Notes: generated by a model not told the origin, from the sequence alone. Counted from the stretch's first letter, positions 46,588 through 57,108 are shown. The stretch: DNA of 64,000 bases from Bradyrhizobium zhengyangense (GCF_022012435.1 NZ_JAKLUA010000004.1:372001-436000); one strand, 5' to 3'. Translations and numbers: made by a program.

Positions 46588-48378
46588 TCAGGTCGCCTGC
46601 CGCCGCAGGAAGGCCGGGATATCAAGATGGTCGTCTCCCTGTGGCGTCGGCGCAACAGGTGCCGGGCGGCCATGGGCGTCGAGTCCCTGCGGCGCGGGCC
46701 GGCGGGCATACTCCGAGACCGGCTCGTTGGCAGCGATCTGCTGCGCTACCGACCGCTGCGGCTTGCGCTCGGGCAACGCCGGCATGGCGGGGCCAGCGGT
46801 GCGAGCCGCGATCGGCGCCTCGGTTTCCTCGTCGCGACGGCCGAGGCCAACATTGGCGAGGCGCTGGAGCAGCGACAGGCGGGTCTTCTGGGGAGTCTCT
46901 TCTTCCACCTCGCCACGAGCCTGACGAAGCTCGGCCTGGGCCGGCATCGGCAGCTCGTCGAGGCGCGGCATCCGGGGCGCGCGAGCCGGGGCGCGCTCGG
47001 CCTGCGGCGGGATGAAGGTTTCCGGCGTCATCGGCTCCTGGATGGCAAGCGGGGCCTGCTCAGGTTCCGGAAACAGGGTGGGCTTCTGCGCGATCGGACG
47101 CACGGTGACGTCGCCGTAAGTCTGCGGCGCGGGCGGGACTTCGGAAACGGCCGCTGCAATGGCGGCGAGCGCAGCACGCTCGACATTGGGACGGGCGGCG
47201 GGCGCAGCCGCGACCGGTGCGGCGGCCGGGATCTGCGCCTCCATCTTCTGGGCACGCTCGGCCAGGCGCTGATTGTCGGCGCGCAGGCGCGCGGTCAGGT
47301 CGGCGAGACGGCTCTCGGCGGCAGCGGCCGGAGCCGCGGGAGCCTGCTGCACCTGCTGCGGCGCGGCGTTCGCGACCGGAGCCGAGGTCGCCTGGCTGTT
47401 GCGGGCGATCGCGGCCTGCTCGATGCCGGTGGCAACGACCGAGACGCGGATCAGGCCGTCGAGCGCTTCGTCGAAGGTCGCGCCGACGATGATGTTGGCG
47501 TCCTGGTCGACTTCCTCGCGGATGCGGGTCGCGGCTTCGTCGACCTCGAACAGGGTCAGGTCCTTGCCGCCGGTGATCGAGATCAGGAGGCCCTTGGCAC
47601 CCTTCATCGACGAATCATCGATCAGCGGATTGGCGATCGCGGCTTCCGCGGCGGTCAGCGCGCGCTTGTCGCCGGAGGCCTCGCCGGTGCCCATCATCGC
47701 CTTGCCCATCTCGCGCATGACGGCGCGGACGTCGGCGAAGTCGAGGTTGATCAGGCCTTCCTTGACCATCAGATCGGTGATGCAGGCGACGCCCGAGTAG
47801 AGCACCTGGTCGGCCATCGCGAAGGCGTCGGCGAAGGTGGTCTTCTCGTTGGCGACCCGGAACAGGTTCTGGTTCGGGATGATCAGCAGCGTGTCGACGA
47901 CCTTGTGCAGCTCGTTGATGCCGGCTTCCGCGGTGCGCATGCGGCGGCCGCCCTCGAAGTGGAACGGCTTGGTCACGACGCCGACGGTGAGGATGCCCAT
48001 GTCGCGCGCGGTCTTGGCGATGACGGGAGCTGCGCCGGTGCCGGTGCCGCCGCCCATGCCGGCGGTGACGAACACCATGTTGGCGCCAGAGAGATGGTCG
48101 CGCAGCTCGTCGATCACTTCTTCAGCAGCCGCCGCGCCGACGTTCGGCTGCGAACCCGCGCCGAGCCCTTGCGTCACCGCGGTGCCCATCTGCACGATGC
48201 GCTGTGCCTTCGACATCGTCAGCGCCTGCGCGTCGGTGTTGGCGACCACGAAGTCGACGCCCTGAAGGCCCGCCGTGATCATGTTGTTGACGGCGTTGCC
48301 ACCGGCGCCGCCGACGCCGAACACGGTGATGCGGGGCTTCAACTCGTGAATATCAGGAACGTTGATGCTGATGGTCAT
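46588..48378 (-). CDS. ftsZ: Cell division protein FtsZ (long C-terminal linker)
   Basis: 596 aa. The tubulin-like GTPase core covers about 12-320, with the GTP-binding GGGTGTG at 109-115 and the T7 loop [13 protein letters not shown]. The remaining 270 or so residues are a Pro/Ala/Gln-rich disordered linker, ending in the conserved C-terminal peptide [15 protein letters not shown], which binds FtsA and other partners. It polymerises into the Z ring at midcell. GAGAGG precedes the start. It follows ftsA by 87 bases and ends at a strong terminator. Confidence 0.97.
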   Translation of the reverse strand: MTISINVPDIHELKPRITVFGVGGAGGNAVNNMITAGLQGVDFVVANTDAQALTMSKAQRIVQMGTAVTQGLGAGSQPNVGAAAAEEVIDELRDHLSGANMVFVTAGMGGGTGTGAAPVIAKTARDMGILTVGVVTKPFHFEGGRRMRTAEAGINELHKVVDTLLIIPNQNLFRVANEKTTFADAFAMADQVLYSGVACITDLMVKEGLINLDFADVRAVMREMGKAMMGTGEASGDKRALTAAEAAIANPLIDDSSMKGAKGLLISITGGKDLTLFEVDEAATRIREEVDQDANIIVGATFDEALDGLIRVSVVATGIEQAAIARNSQATSAPVANAAPQQVQQAPAAPAAAAESRLADLTARLRADNQRLAERAQKMEAQIPAAAPVAAAPAARPNVERAALAAIAAAVSEVPPAPQTYGDVTVRPIAQKPTLFPEPEQAPLAIQEPMTPETFIPPQAERAPARAPRMPRLDELPMPAQAELRQARGEVEEETPQKTRLSLLQRLANVGLGRRDEETEAPIAARTAGPAMPALPERKPQRSVAQQIAANEPVSEYARRPAPQGLDAHGRPAPVAPTPQGDDHLDIPAFLRRQAT

Positions 48379-48465
48379 GTTTGCCTCTCGATCACGCGCG
48401 CGTGGGTTCGCCCCGGCCTGCGGCCGCGGGAGTTGGTGAAATCAGACATTTGCGGAAATGGGTCA

Positions 48466-49788
48466 TCAAAAGCCCTCGCGTAGCCATCGTCCGACCTTTC
48501 CGAAATAACCGCCGGTCCCTGTCTTGACCTGCTGCCGCGTATGCCGCGGTTCGACATGTTCGAGGTGAACATATTGCGGGTAGACGAGAAGTCCGGCCGG
48601 CACCGCGAACGCGGCGTTCTTCGCCTCGTTGGGCAGCCGGCCAAAACCGAGCGGACGTCCGACCCGCACGGGCCGGCCGAGAATTTGCGTTCCAAGCTCG
48701 ACGAGGCCGGTGAGCTGCGAGGCGCCGCCCGAGAGCACGACACGGCCTTTGGGCTCTGCCGCGAAGGGCGAATCCTTCAGCTTGTCCCGAACCATTTCGA
48801 AGACTTCCTCGGCACGATGCTTGACGATGTTGGCGATGGTGGCGCGCGAAACGATCTGCGGCAGATCCTGATCGTCACCGGCTGTCGGTACAGACATCAG
48901 CTCACGCGAGTCCGATCCACCGGTGATAACGGTGCCGTATAACGTCTTGATTCGCTCGGCATCGGCAATGGTCGCCGAGAGTCCGCGCGCAAGATCCATC
49001 GTGATGTGTTGCCCGCCGACCGCAAATCCGGCCGCGTGCACGAAGCGGCCGCCGGAATAGACCGCGATCGTGGTGGTGCCCGCGCCCATCTCGATCACGG
49101 CGGCGCCGAGATCGGCCTCGTCGTCGGTCAGCACCGACAGGCCGGCCACATATGGGCTCGCTGCCATGGCTTCGACATTGATGTGGCAGCGTTCCACCGC
49201 CAGCATCAGATTCCGCGCCACGGTGGCGTCGCAGGTGACGACATTCATGTCGACGCCGAACTGATGCGCGACCATGCCGCGGGGATCGCGGATGCCCTTG
49301 ACGCCGTCGAGCGTGTAACCGACCGGCAGCGCATGCAGCACGGTGCGGCCCTCGCCGGTGGCGTGGCGCATGCCGGTGGAGGTCACGCGGCTGACATCGG
49401 CCGGCGTGACCGCGCCGCCGCGGATATCGGCGGCAGCTTCGACCAGCTGGCCGGAGAGCCTGCCGCCGGAAACGGACAGCAGCACGGACTCGACGCGTAC
49501 TTTCGCCATTTTCTCGGCAAGCCCTACGGCTTGGCGCACCGCCTGCTCGCATTCGGCGAGATCGACCACCGCGCCGGCCTTCATGCCGCGCGACTGGATC
49601 TGGCTGTAACCGATCAGTTCCACCGCATGGGTGCGGCCTTGCAGGGCTTCGCTCGGCGCCGACGGCTTCAGCCGCGCGATCATGCAGGCGATCTTGCTGG
49701 TGCCGATGTCGAGGCAGGCAACAAGGCCGCCGCGCTTGTGCGAGATCGGGCGCGTCTTCGGCGTCTGGGTGCGATCAAGACCGGTCAT
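48466..49788 (-). CDS. ftsA: Cell division protein FtsA
   Basis: 440 aa, actin-like ATPase. DIGTSKIACMIARL near 31-44 is the phosphate-1 motif; the SHS2 (1C) domain follows; phosphate-2 region is VIEMGAGTTTIAVYSGG; the adenosine motif is VVLSGGASQLTGL. The C-terminus ends in an amphipathic helix (GRWLREGF) that anchors it in the inner membrane. It tethers FtsZ. The start overlaps the ftsQ stop by four bases (translational coupling). Confidence 0.96.
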   Translation of the reverse strand: MTGLDRTQTPKTRPISHKRGGLVACLDIGTSKIACMIARLKPSAPSEALQGRTHAVELIGYSQIQSRGMKAGAVVDLAECEQAVRQAVGLAEKMAKVRVESVLLSVSGGRLSGQLVEAAADIRGGAVTPADVSRVTSTGMRHATGEGRTVLHALPVGYTLDGVKGIRDPRGMVAHQFGVDMNVVTCDATVARNLMLAVERCHINVEAMAASPYVAGLSVLTDDEADLGAAVIEMGAGTTTIAVYSGGRFVHAAGFAVGGQHITMDLARGLSATIADAERIKTLYGTVITGGSDSRELMSVPTAGDDQDLPQIVSRATIANIVKHRAEEVFEMVRDKLKDSPFAAEPKGRVVLSGGASQLTGLVELGTQILGRPVRVGRPLGFGRLPNEAKNAAFAVPAGLLVYPQYVHLEHVEPRHTRQQVKTGTGGYFGKVGRWLREGF

Positions 49789-50801
49789 GCGGCGTCCCCG
49801 GCCTTCTTTTTCTTCTTGTCCTTGAACAGATCCTCGCGCGCCTTGGCGGCGTCATCGGACAGCTGCACCACCAGACGGTCGGGCAGGCGCATGTCGATCG
49901 CGACGATGTCCTTCGAGAACAGCCTCTCATCCTTGTCGAGCTTGGAAAGCGCGGCGAGTGCGTTGCCGACGTCCTGCTCCGGCAGGCGGACGTCGAGGCC
50001 GTCCTTCAACCTCAGGTTCCAGCGCCGCTCACCGACATAGATCGCGGCCTTAGTCACCGAATTCACCTGCGGATAGCGCGCCAGCAGCGCCAGGAAGTCG
50101 CGGGCCTGGGTGTCGGCGCCCTTGCCGACCACGAGCGGCAGGGACAGGAACCGGCGCGAGACATAGGGCTCGAGCAGCGCGCCGTCGTCGGCGATGACGG
50201 AGAGCCGGCCGGCCTCCTGCCACAGCGCGAAGGCCTTGCGCTCGGTGATCTCGATCATGAGCTGGCCCGGGTAGAGCTTCAGCACGGTCGCGTCCGCAAT
50301 CCAGGGATTGGCCTTGAGCTTGTCGCGGACGTCGTCGGCATCGAGGAACAACAGCGAGGAGCGGCCGCTGACCCCACCGATCGCGAGGATCTCGTCCTGG
50401 CTGAGCTGCTTGCGGCCGTTGATCACGACCGAGGTGATGCGGAAGCCGGCCGAATTGGCCATCGCGTTGCGCGCGTCGCTGACCGCGGTGATGAAATCCT
50501 GGAGATGGCCGCCCTTGACGATGCCGAGGCCGCAACTGCCGATCAGCAGCAGCACCGTCATCGTGATCCCGACCCGGCGCGGCAGATAGCGCTCGACCAG
50601 CGCCACCAGGCGCGGCGGCGGCTCGCGCTCGACGACAGCCTTGGCCTTGATTTTCTGCTTGCTGGCGGCGCGCTTCTCAGCACGCTTCTCCTGCACCCAC
50701 TCGCGCAGAAGCACGACCGCTCCGATAGCGGCCGCCTTCAGGTCAGCTTGGGGCCTCAGCGATCTCATAAACGATCGGGTGAGGCTTCCTGCTCCATCCA
50801 T
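49785..50801 (-). CDS. ftsQ: Cell division protein FtsQ
   Basis: 338 aa, bitopic membrane protein. The cytoplasmic N-terminus (about 1-70) is Lys/Arg/Glu-rich; one membrane helix covers about 78-95 (ITMTVLLLIGSCGLGIVKGG); POTRA follows (about 112-190: SVVINGRKQLSQDEIL...DKLKANPWIADATVLKLYPGQLMIEITERKAFA) and the FtsQ beta domain ends the protein with a Lys tail. It links the early and late divisome. The start could be ATG 50768, 33 bases inside; no strong ribosome site decides it. Confidence 0.94.
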   Translation of the reverse strand: MDGAGSLTRSFMRSLRPQADLKAAAIGAVVLLREWVQEKRAEKRAASKQKIKAKAVVEREPPPRLVALVERYLPRRVGITMTVLLLIGSCGLGIVKGGHLQDFITAVSDARNAMANSAGFRITSVVINGRKQLSQDEILAIGGVSGRSSLLFLDADDVRDKLKANPWIADATVLKLYPGQLMIEITERKAFALWQEAGRLSVIADDGALLEPYVSRRFLSLPLVVGKGADTQARDFLALLARYPQVNSVTKAAIYVGERRWNLRLKDGLDVRLPEQDVGNALAALSKLDKDERLFSKDIVAIDMRLPDRLVVQLSDDAAKAREDLFKDKKKKKAGDAA

Positions 50802-51149
50802 TGCACGAGCTCGTCAACAGTTTGCCCACGACATCGCGTGGGTCCTGGCGAACATGACGTCTCGGACGTGCCGGGCCGGGTGATGGTCTTCAGCAGAAGA
50901 AACCGCTCCCCTTCAAAGCGTTCGCCGATCGGGAACAATCCGAAACGGTTCACGCGCCGGCAGCCCAAACGCCATATGCGCCGCCAGCGTTAACCTTCGG
51001 ACGTCCTGGTAAACAAAAGGTAAAGTTCGTTAACGCGGCGTGCTTTTTGCCCAACCTTGTGAGGCGTTTATGCCACGATCCCCGGCATTTTACCGGTTTT
51101 GGCCACCAAACCGGGCGTTTTTGCCGGTTCGGCCGTTAACCAATCCTAA
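50802..51149. other. 348-base spacer between ddl and ftsQ, likely ftsQAZ promoter region
   Basis: Three GTTAAC words lie at 50989-50994, 51029-51034 and 51135-51140. In alphaproteobacteria the ftsQA promoter is controlled by CtrA, which binds TTAA-N7-TTAA; here partial matches with spacing of six occur. The stretch is AT-richer than its surroundings. No gene is seen. Confidence 0.5.
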
Positions 51150-52136
51150 CTATTTCCGCACCCGCCGCTCGGCGAGCTCGATCAGGCCGCGGAGGAAGTC
51201 GACGAAGGCGATGCCCTCGGCTTTCAGCGCCTTGGGGTAGAGCGAGGACTTGGTCAGCCCGGGCAGCGTGTTGGTTTCGAGATAGACCAGCCCCTTCTCC
51301 GAGACGATGAAGTCGGAGCGGGAATAGCCGGTGCAGGACATCGCCCGGTGCGCCAGCATCGCCTGGGTCTTGAGCGCGGCGGTGATTTCGGGCGTGAAGC
51401 GGCCGGGGCAGATCTCCTGGGTCGTCGACAGCAGATATTTGGCGGCGTAGTCGAAATTGCCCTCGCCCGGAATGATCTCGATCGGCGGCAGCGAGACGAT
51501 CGATCCATCCAGCCGCTCCAGCACGCCGCAGGTCGCCTCGATGCCCGCGATGTAGGGCTCGATCACATACTCTTCGTGCTTGGCGGCGTTGCGAACGGCG
51601 ATGAGATCCTGCTTCGCGTTGACGAAGATCAGGCCGTAGCTCGAGCCGTCGCGCGCCGGCTTTGCGATCAGCCTTCCATGGTCGGCGAAAGCATCATCGA
51701 TATCCTCGAGCGCAATGCCCACAGGCGGCGTCACGCCGCCGAGCGCGGCAAAGCGCTTGGCCGCGATCTTGTCGAAGGCAAGATGGGAGGAGGCCGAGCC
51801 GGAGCCGGTGAACGGCACGCCGCGCGTCTCGCACATCAGCTGCAATTCGCCGTTCTCGGCGCAGCCGCCATGCAGGCTCAGCACCAGCACGCGATCTTCC
51901 GCCTTGGCCTGGTCGAGCGCTTGCGCCAGCGGAATGCCACGCGTTCCTGGCTTGAACTCGTCTTCGAACGGCCTGACATGTTCGAGCAGTTGCTTCGATT
52001 GCACGACATGCACCTTGTCCTCGACGTCCCAGAACCAGAGATCTGCCTCGGGCAGAGCCTGGTGCAGCGCCTGGGCTGAAGCGACCGAAACCAGACGTTC
52101 GCGATTGGAGCCGCCGAAGAGGATGGTGATGCGCAT
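51150..52136 (-). CDS. ddl: D-alanine--D-alanine ligase
   Basis: 328 aa, ATP-grasp. The N-terminal motif GGSNRERLVSVASA holds the D-Ala-binding Glu; LHGGCAENGELQLMCETRGVPFTGSGSASSHLAFDK is the family block; KPARDGSSYGL is the ATP loop; FDYAAKYLL holds the active-site Tyr; ETNTLPGLTKSSLYPKAL is the metal and phosphate site. It makes D-Ala-D-Ala for MurF. Several motifs are slightly unlike the common DdlB (HGGCAE in place of HGxxGEDG), so it forms a divergent subgroup. It sits in the dcw place of ddlB. Confidence 0.9.
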   Translation of the reverse strand: MRITILFGGSNRERLVSVASAQALHQALPEADLWFWDVEDKVHVVQSKQLLEHVRPFEDEFKPGTRGIPLAQALDQAKAEDRVLVLSLHGGCAENGELQLMCETRGVPFTGSGSASSHLAFDKIAAKRFAALGGVTPPVGIALEDIDDAFADHGRLIAKPARDGSSYGLIFVNAKQDLIAVRNAAKHEEYVIEPYIAGIEATCGVLERLDGSIVSLPPIEIIPGEGNFDYAAKYLLSTTQEICPGRFTPEITAALKTQAMLAHRAMSCTGYSRSDFIVSEKGLVYLETNTLPGLTKSSLYPKALKAEGIAFVDFLRGLIELAERRVRK

Positions 52137-52165
52137 GTTTTTTGGTCCGTCACCTGTCTATGTTC

Positions 52166-52262
52166 GTCATTCCGGAGCGATGCGCAGCATCGAACTATGG
52201 TTCGCACTTGCGCACCTGAGAATCTCGGGATTCCGGGTTGCGCTTCGTGCCCCCGGAATGAC
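52166..52262. repeat. Palindromic repeat, GTCATTCCGG family (copy 2), between murB and ddl
   Basis: Outer arms GTCATTCCGG (52166-52175) and CCGGAATGAC (52253-52262) are perfect and identical to those of copy 1 (32987-33066). It fills the 128-base murB-ddl spacer of the dcw cluster, so it should be transcribed as part of the operon. Confidence 0.85.
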
Positions 52263-52264
52263 GC

Positions 52265-53185
52265 TCACGCGGAAACCCCGATCCGCTTGATTTCCCAGTG
52301 CAGCTCGATTCCGGAATTTGCCTTCACGCGTTCGCGCACGGTCTCGCCGAGCGTCTCGATGTCGTGCGCGGTGGCCTCGCCCGTGTTGATCAGGAAGTTG
52401 CAGTGCATCTCGGACACCTGGGCACCACCGACCCGCAAACCACGGCAGCCGGCAGCATCGACAAGTTTCCAGGCGGAATGGCCCGGCGGATTCTTGAACG
52501 TCGATCCGCCGGTCTTTTCGCGGATCGGCTGCGCGGTCTCGCGGTGGGTCTGCACCTCCGCCATCCGCGCGCGGATCGCCTCCGCATCCCTGATCTCGCC
52601 GCGAAAGCGTGCGGACGTAAAGATGATCGAGGGATCGACACCGCTGCTGCGGTAGACGAACTTCATATCGGCGTTGGAGAAGACGTGCTTGGTGCCGTCG
52701 CGCCCGACCCCGCGCGCCTCGACCAGCACGTCCTTGGTCTCGCCGCCATTGGCGCCCGCATTCATCCGCAGTGCGCCGCCGATGGTACCGGGAATGCCGA
52801 AGTAGAATTCGAGCCCACCGATATTGGCGCCAGCCGCGACCTCCGCGACGCGCTTGTCGAGCGCGGCCGCCCCTGCGGTGACGACATCCCCACTCGCCGT
52901 CGCCTCACCGAAAGCGCGCGGCGCCAGCCGGATCACCACGCCCGCAATGCCGCCGTCGCGCACGATCAGGTTGGAGCCGACGCCGACGACATAGACCGGG
53001 ACGTCGCTGGCGAGATGCGCGAGGAAATAAGCGAGATCGTCCTCATCCGCCGGCGTGAACAGCACCTGCGCCGGCCCGCCGACGCGAAACCAGGTCAGCT
53101 CGGCCAGCGACTGGTTCGCAAGCAACCGACCGCGCAAGTCTGGCATCGCGGCTTTGAGTGAGGGGGTGATGTCGGGGAAGCTCAC
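52265..53185 (-). CDS. murB: UDP-N-acetylenolpyruvoylglucosamine reductase
   Basis: 306 aa. FAD-binding blocks are [16 protein letters not shown] and [20 protein letters not shown]; the catalytic Tyr/Ser region is [13 protein letters not shown] and [23 protein letters not shown]; the last Glu lies in [13 protein letters not shown]. It reduces UDP-GlcNAc-enolpyruvate to UDP-MurNAc with NADPH. It begins four bases after the murC stop. Confidence 0.96.
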   Translation of the reverse strand: MSFPDITPSLKAAMPDLRGRLLANQSLAELTWFRVGGPAQVLFTPADEDDLAYFLAHLASDVPVYVVGVGSNLIVRDGGIAGVVIRLAPRAFGEATASGDVVTAGAAALDKRVAEVAAGANIGGLEFYFGIPGTIGGALRMNAGANGGETKDVLVEARGVGRDGTKHVFSNADMKFVYRSSGVDPSIIFTSARFRGEIRDAEAIRARMAEVQTHRETAQPIREKTGGSTFKNPPGHSAWKLVDAAGCRGLRVGGAQVSEMHCNFLINTGEATAHDIETLGETVRERVKANSGIELHWEIKRIGVSA

Positions 53186-53189
53186 TGCT

Positions 53190-54593
53190 CTACCCCAGCG
53201 CCTTCAACTGATCCGGCAGCGCATAGGCCCATTGCGTGATGTTGCCGGCGCCGAGACACACGACCAGATCGCCCGACTTGGCGAGCCCTTTGACGATGCC
53301 CGGAAGCTCCGTCGCTGCCGGCAGCGGGATCACCTCGCGATGGCCATGCGCGCGCAGGCCCGCGACGAAATGCTCGCGGTCGATGCCGTCGATCGGCGTC
53401 TCGCCCGCGGCATAGACGTCGGCGACAACAACCGCATCGGCATCGTTGAAGCAGGTGCAGAATTCCTCGAACAGCGATTGCAGGCGGGTGTAGCGATGCG
53501 GCTGCACCACGGCGATGATCTTGCCGTTGGTGGATTCCCGCGCCGCCTTCAGCACCGCCGCGATCTCGACGGGGTGATGGCCGTAATCGTCGATCACCGT
53601 GACGCCGTTCCACTCGCCTGTTTTGGTGAAGCGGCGCTTGACGCCGCCGAAGCCGGCGATGGCTTTACGGATCGCATCGTCCGACACGCCGAGCTCGCGC
53701 GCAACCGCGATTGCGGCCGTCGCGTTGGAGGCATTGTGGCGACCCGGCATCGGCAGCATGAGATCGGCGATCTCGGGCACGGCGCCGGTCTTGCGATCGC
53801 GGAATGCGACCTTGAATTTCGAGCCGCCACCCATCGGGGCGAGATCGAGCAGCCGCACGTCGGCCTGCGGATTCTCGCCATACGTGATGATACGCCGATC
53901 CTCGATCTTGCCGACGATGGTCTGCACCACGGGATGATCGATGCACATCACGGCAAAGCCGTAGAACGGCAGGTTCTCGACGAAATGGCGGAACGCATCC
54001 TGCACGGCATCGAACGTCTTGAAGTGATCGAGATGCTCGGGGTCGACATTGGTGACGATCGCGACATCCGTCGGCAGCTTCAAGAACGTGCCGTCGCTCT
54101 CGTCGGCTTCCACCACCATCCAGTCGCCGGCCCCCAGACGCGCGTTGGAGCCGTAGGCGTTGATGATGCCGCCGTTGATGACGGTCGGATCGAGCCCTCC
54201 GGCATCGAGCAGCGTTGCGACCATGGTGGTCGTCGTGGTTTTGCCATGCGTGCCGGCAATTGCGACGCAGCTCTTCAGCCGCATCAGCTCGGCCAGCATC
54301 TCGGCGCGGCGCACCACGGGAATGCGACGCTCGCGCGCCGCCATCAGTTCCGGATTGTCGCGCTTGATCGCGGTGGAGACGACCACGACCTCGGCGCCAT
54401 CGACATTCTCGGCCTTATGGCCGACCGAGACCTTTGCGCCCTTCTTGCGCAGGCGGTCGAGATTGTAATTGTCGGAGGCGTCCGAGCCCTGCACGGCATA
54501 GCCGAGATTGACCAGCACCTCGGCGATGCCGCTCATGCCGATCCCGCCGATCCCGACGAAGTGGATGGGTCCGATCTCGCGCGGCAGTCTCAT
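53190..54593 (-). CDS. murC: UDP-N-acetylmuramate--L-alanine ligase
   Basis: 467 aa from ATG 54593, with AGGGA upstream. The N-terminal nucleotide motif is [17 protein letters not shown]; the ATP loop is [11 protein letters not shown]; the later ligase motifs are [36 protein letters not shown] and [10 protein letters not shown]. It adds the first L-Ala to UDP-MurNAc. An in-frame extension to 54647 lacks a start signal. Part of the dcw operon. Confidence 0.96.
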   Translation of the reverse strand: MRLPREIGPIHFVGIGGIGMSGIAEVLVNLGYAVQGSDASDNYNLDRLRKKGAKVSVGHKAENVDGAEVVVVSTAIKRDNPELMAARERRIPVVRRAEMLAELMRLKSCVAIAGTHGKTTTTTMVATLLDAGGLDPTVINGGIINAYGSNARLGAGDWMVVEADESDGTFLKLPTDVAIVTNVDPEHLDHFKTFDAVQDAFRHFVENLPFYGFAVMCIDHPVVQTIVGKIEDRRIITYGENPQADVRLLDLAPMGGGSKFKVAFRDRKTGAVPEIADLMLPMPGRHNASNATAAIAVARELGVSDDAIRKAIAGFGGVKRRFTKTGEWNGVTVIDDYGHHPVEIAAVLKAARESTNGKIIAVVQPHRYTRLQSLFEEFCTCFNDADAVVVADVYAAGETPIDGIDREHFVAGLRAHGHREVIPLPAATELPGIVKGLAKSGDLVVCLGAGNITQWAYALPDQLKALG

Positions 54594-54710
54594 GCTCTGT
54601 TCCCTGACCTCGCCGCCTTGCGCAGGCGGCGTCTGGATCACGGCCAAATCAGCCGCGCCGTCCTTACTGGATGCCCCGCTTTGGAAGACGAAGACAAGGG
54701 CTTTTTCGCG

Positions 54711-55811
54711 TCAGATTCCCGCGACTTTGACCACGAGATCGGCCAGCCGCTCGGCGGCGTCGAGCCGGCCTGCCGCTTTCGCCGCGGCAGCCATGGCGGC
54801 AAGGCGCGCCGGCTCGGCGGCAAAGGCGGAGATCTCCGAGGCGAGCCGATCGGAGGTAAATTCGGTCTGCGGAATACGAACCGCGCCGTCGACCTTGGCC
54901 AGCACGCCCGCATTGGCGAACTGGTCCTGGTCGATCGAGCCCGGCAACGGCACCAGGATCGAGGGCCGCCCGATCGCGGCCAATTCGGCCACAGTGCCCG
55001 CGCCGGAACGCGACACGATCAAATGGTTGGAGGCGAGACGCGCCGGCAGATCGGTGAAGAAAGGCGCGAGCTCCACCTTGATCTTGAGCTTGTCGTAGAC
55101 CGCGCGCACGCGCGTCATGTCCTCGTCGCGGACCTGCTGGGTGAGGACGAGCCGCCCCCACAGCGCGGGCTCGAGCCGCTCGATCGCATCGGGCACAATG
55201 TCGGCCATGATGCGTGCGCCCTGGCTGCCGCCGACAACGAGCAGACGCAGCGGTCCGTTCACTTCCGGTGCGGCATAGGGCACGGCGGCGGCCGCAAGGA
55301 CCGCGGGACGCATCGGCGTGCCGACCGTCGTGGTCTTGCCCGCGAGCGCAGGATCGCGGTCGAGCACGCCCGGCAACGACGTTGCGATGGCCTGGACGCG
55401 GCTCGACAGGAAACGGTTGGCGCGGCCAAGCACGGCATTGGCCTCGTGGATGATCCCAGGCACGCCCGCGAACTTTGCCGCAACCAATGGCGGCAAGGTC
55501 GGGTAACCGCCGAAGCCGACGACAGCAGCGGGCTTCAGCCGCTTGATCAGCCGGTAGGCAGAGAGCGTGCCGGTCGCGAGCGTGAGGCCGGCATAGACGA
55601 GTTGCAATGGATTGCGGCCGCGCGCGGTCTCGCTCGCGACAACGTCGATCATGTCCTTGCTGAACAACCCGCTATAGCGCAGCGCGCGCTCGTCGGTGAC
55701 GAGACGCACGCGAAAGCCGCGCCGGATCAATTGGACGCCGAGCGCCTCGGCCGGAAACAGATGGCCGCCGGTGCCGCCCGCGGCGAGAAGAATCAAGGGG
55801 GAGGTGTCCAT
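54711..55811 (-). CDS. murG: UDP-GlcNAc:lipid I N-acetylglucosaminyltransferase
   Basis: 366 aa from ATG 55811. The N-terminal G-loop is LAAGGTGGHLFPAEAL; the second is VVGFGGYPTLPPL; the C-terminal donor site is LLVVGGSQGAR and SRSGAGTVAELAAIGRPSILVPLPGSIDQDQFANA. It converts lipid I to lipid II at the inner face of the membrane. The spacer before it carries a dispersed palindrome. Confidence 0.96.
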   Translation of the reverse strand: MDTSPLILLAAGGTGGHLFPAEALGVQLIRRGFRVRLVTDERALRYSGLFSKDMIDVVASETARGRNPLQLVYAGLTLATGTLSAYRLIKRLKPAAVVGFGGYPTLPPLVAAKFAGVPGIIHEANAVLGRANRFLSSRVQAIATSLPGVLDRDPALAGKTTTVGTPMRPAVLAAAAVPYAAPEVNGPLRLLVVGGSQGARIMADIVPDAIERLEPALWGRLVLTQQVRDEDMTRVRAVYDKLKIKVELAPFFTDLPARLASNHLIVSRSGAGTVAELAAIGRPSILVPLPGSIDQDQFANAGVLAKVDGAVRIPQTEFTSDRLASEISAFAAEPARLAAMAAAAKAAGRLDAAERLADLVVKVAGI

Positions 55812-55838
55812 GACGATGCCTTTTACAAGGTCTTTCCC

Positions 55839-55955
55839 GTCATTGCGAGCGAAGCGAAGCAATCCAGAATCGCTTCACGGGGATAGTCTGGATTGCTTCG
55901 TCGCTTCAGTGCAAAATTGCTCTGCAATTTTGTCACGAGCTCCTCGCAATAACGG
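55839..55955. repeat. Palindromic repeat, GTCATTGCGA family (copy 2), between ftsW and murG
   Basis: GTCATTGCGA (55839-55848), inner arms with AAGCAATCCAGA and TCTGGATTGCTT (about 55857-55898) match copy 1 at 40091-40175 exactly in the stems. The far end reads CTCGCAATAACG, a decayed arm. An extra GCAAAATTGC/GCAATTTTG pair is inserted on the right. It fills the ftsW-murG spacer. Confidence 0.85.
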
Positions 55956-55956
55956 C

Positions 55957-57108
55957 TTACGCGTAGCTGCGCATCGCCTCGGCGTGGCCGCTGGCCTCGA
56001 CCTCGGTGCGCGGGCGCAGGCGCGTCAGGGCCAGCATCATGCCGACGCCATAGGAGAGCGACACGATTGAGGAACCGCCGTAGGAGATGAACGGCAGCGT
56101 CATGCCCTTGGCGGGAATGAGCTGGAGGTTGACCGACATGTTGATCGCCGCCTGCACGCCGAACAGGATCGCTAGCCCAGAGGCCGCAAAGCGCGAGAAC
56201 ATGTCCTCATTGGCATAGGCGCGCGACAGCGTGCGGATCACGACGAAGGCAAACAGCGCCAGCATGGCGAGGCACAGGATAATGCCGAACTCTTCGGCGG
56301 CAACCGCGAACACGAAGTCGGTGTGACTGTCAGGCAGGCTGCGTTTTGCAATTCCCTCGCCCGGTCCCAAGCCGAACCAGCCGCCGTTGTAGAAAGCCTC
56401 CATCGCGGTATCGACCTGGAAGGTGTCACCTGAAGCCGGATTCATGAAGCGCTTGATGCGGCCGGCGACGTGCGGGACGAACAGATAGGCGCTGAACAGG
56501 CCGGCCGCGCCGAGGCCGGCAAGGCCAAACACCCAGATCATGCGCATGCCCGCGATGAAGAACAGCGAGCCCCACACCATCAGGATCAGCATGGTCTGGC
56601 CGAAGTCCGGCTCCATCACCAGCAGGGAGACGAGCATCAGCAGCAGTACAAGTGCCATTGAGGTCGCCGGCATCTCCGGCCGCTTGGTCGATTCCGCGAA
56701 CAGCCAGGCCGCGATGACGACGAAGGAGGGCTTTGCGATTTCGGAGGCCTGGATATTGATGCCGAGCAGCGTGATCCAGCGCCGCGAGCCCTTCACTTCG
56801 GGGCCGACCGCGAGCGTCACCACGATCAGGATGATGCTCAGCGTGAAGATGATCAGCGCCGAACGGCGGATCGTGCGCGGCGACAGAAAGGAAACGCCGA
56901 GCAGCACCATGAAGGACGGCGCCAGGAACATCACGTGACGGCTGAAGAAATGGAAGGGATCGAGGCCGATACGGGTCGCGACCGATGGGCTCGCCGCCAG
57001 TGACAGGATGACGCCTGTCAGCATCAGCAACAGGATCGCGCCGAACAGCGGCTTGTCGACGGTCCACCACCACTCGGAAAAGGGGGTGCGTTCTTCACGG
57101 GAGAGCAT
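55957..57108 (-). CDS. ftsW: Septal peptidoglycan polymerase FtsW (SEDS family)
   Basis: 383 aa with ten hydrophobic segments. SEDS landmarks are KGSRRWITLLGINIQASEIAKPSFV, the catalytic-Asp region FVFAVAAEEFG, and LPFISYGGSSIVSLSYGVGMMLAL near the end. FtsW polymerises lipid II at the septum with FtsI. It follows a 180-base spacer containing a palindromic repeat. Confidence 0.95.
   Translation of the reverse strand: MLSREERTPFSEWWWTVDKPLFGAILLLMLTGVILSLAASPSVATRIGLDPFHFFSRHVMFLAPSFMVLLGVSFLSPRTIRRSALIIFTLSIILIVVTLAVGPEVKGSRRWITLLGINIQASEIAKPSFVVIAAWLFAESTKRPEMPATSMALVLLLMLVSLLVMEPDFGQTMLILMVWGSLFFIAGMRMIWVFGLAGLGAAGLFSAYLFVPHVAGRIKRFMNPASGDTFQVDTAMEAFYNGGWFGLGPGEGIAKRSLPDSHTDFVFAVAAEEFGIILCLAMLALFAFVVIRTLSRAYANEDMFSRFAASGLAILFGVQAAINMSVNLQLIPAKGMTLPFISYGGSSIVSLSYGVGMMLALTRLRPRTEVEASGHAEAMRSYA

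Noticed and set aside
46627-48483. A 618-codon open frame on the plus strand.
   Set aside because: It is antisense to ftsZ and shows the composition of a shadow frame.
53055-55886. A 943-codon open frame on the plus strand.
   Set aside because: It lies antisense to murB, murC and murG, which carry all their family motifs. Long antisense frames are common in GC-rich DNA with strong third-position bias.
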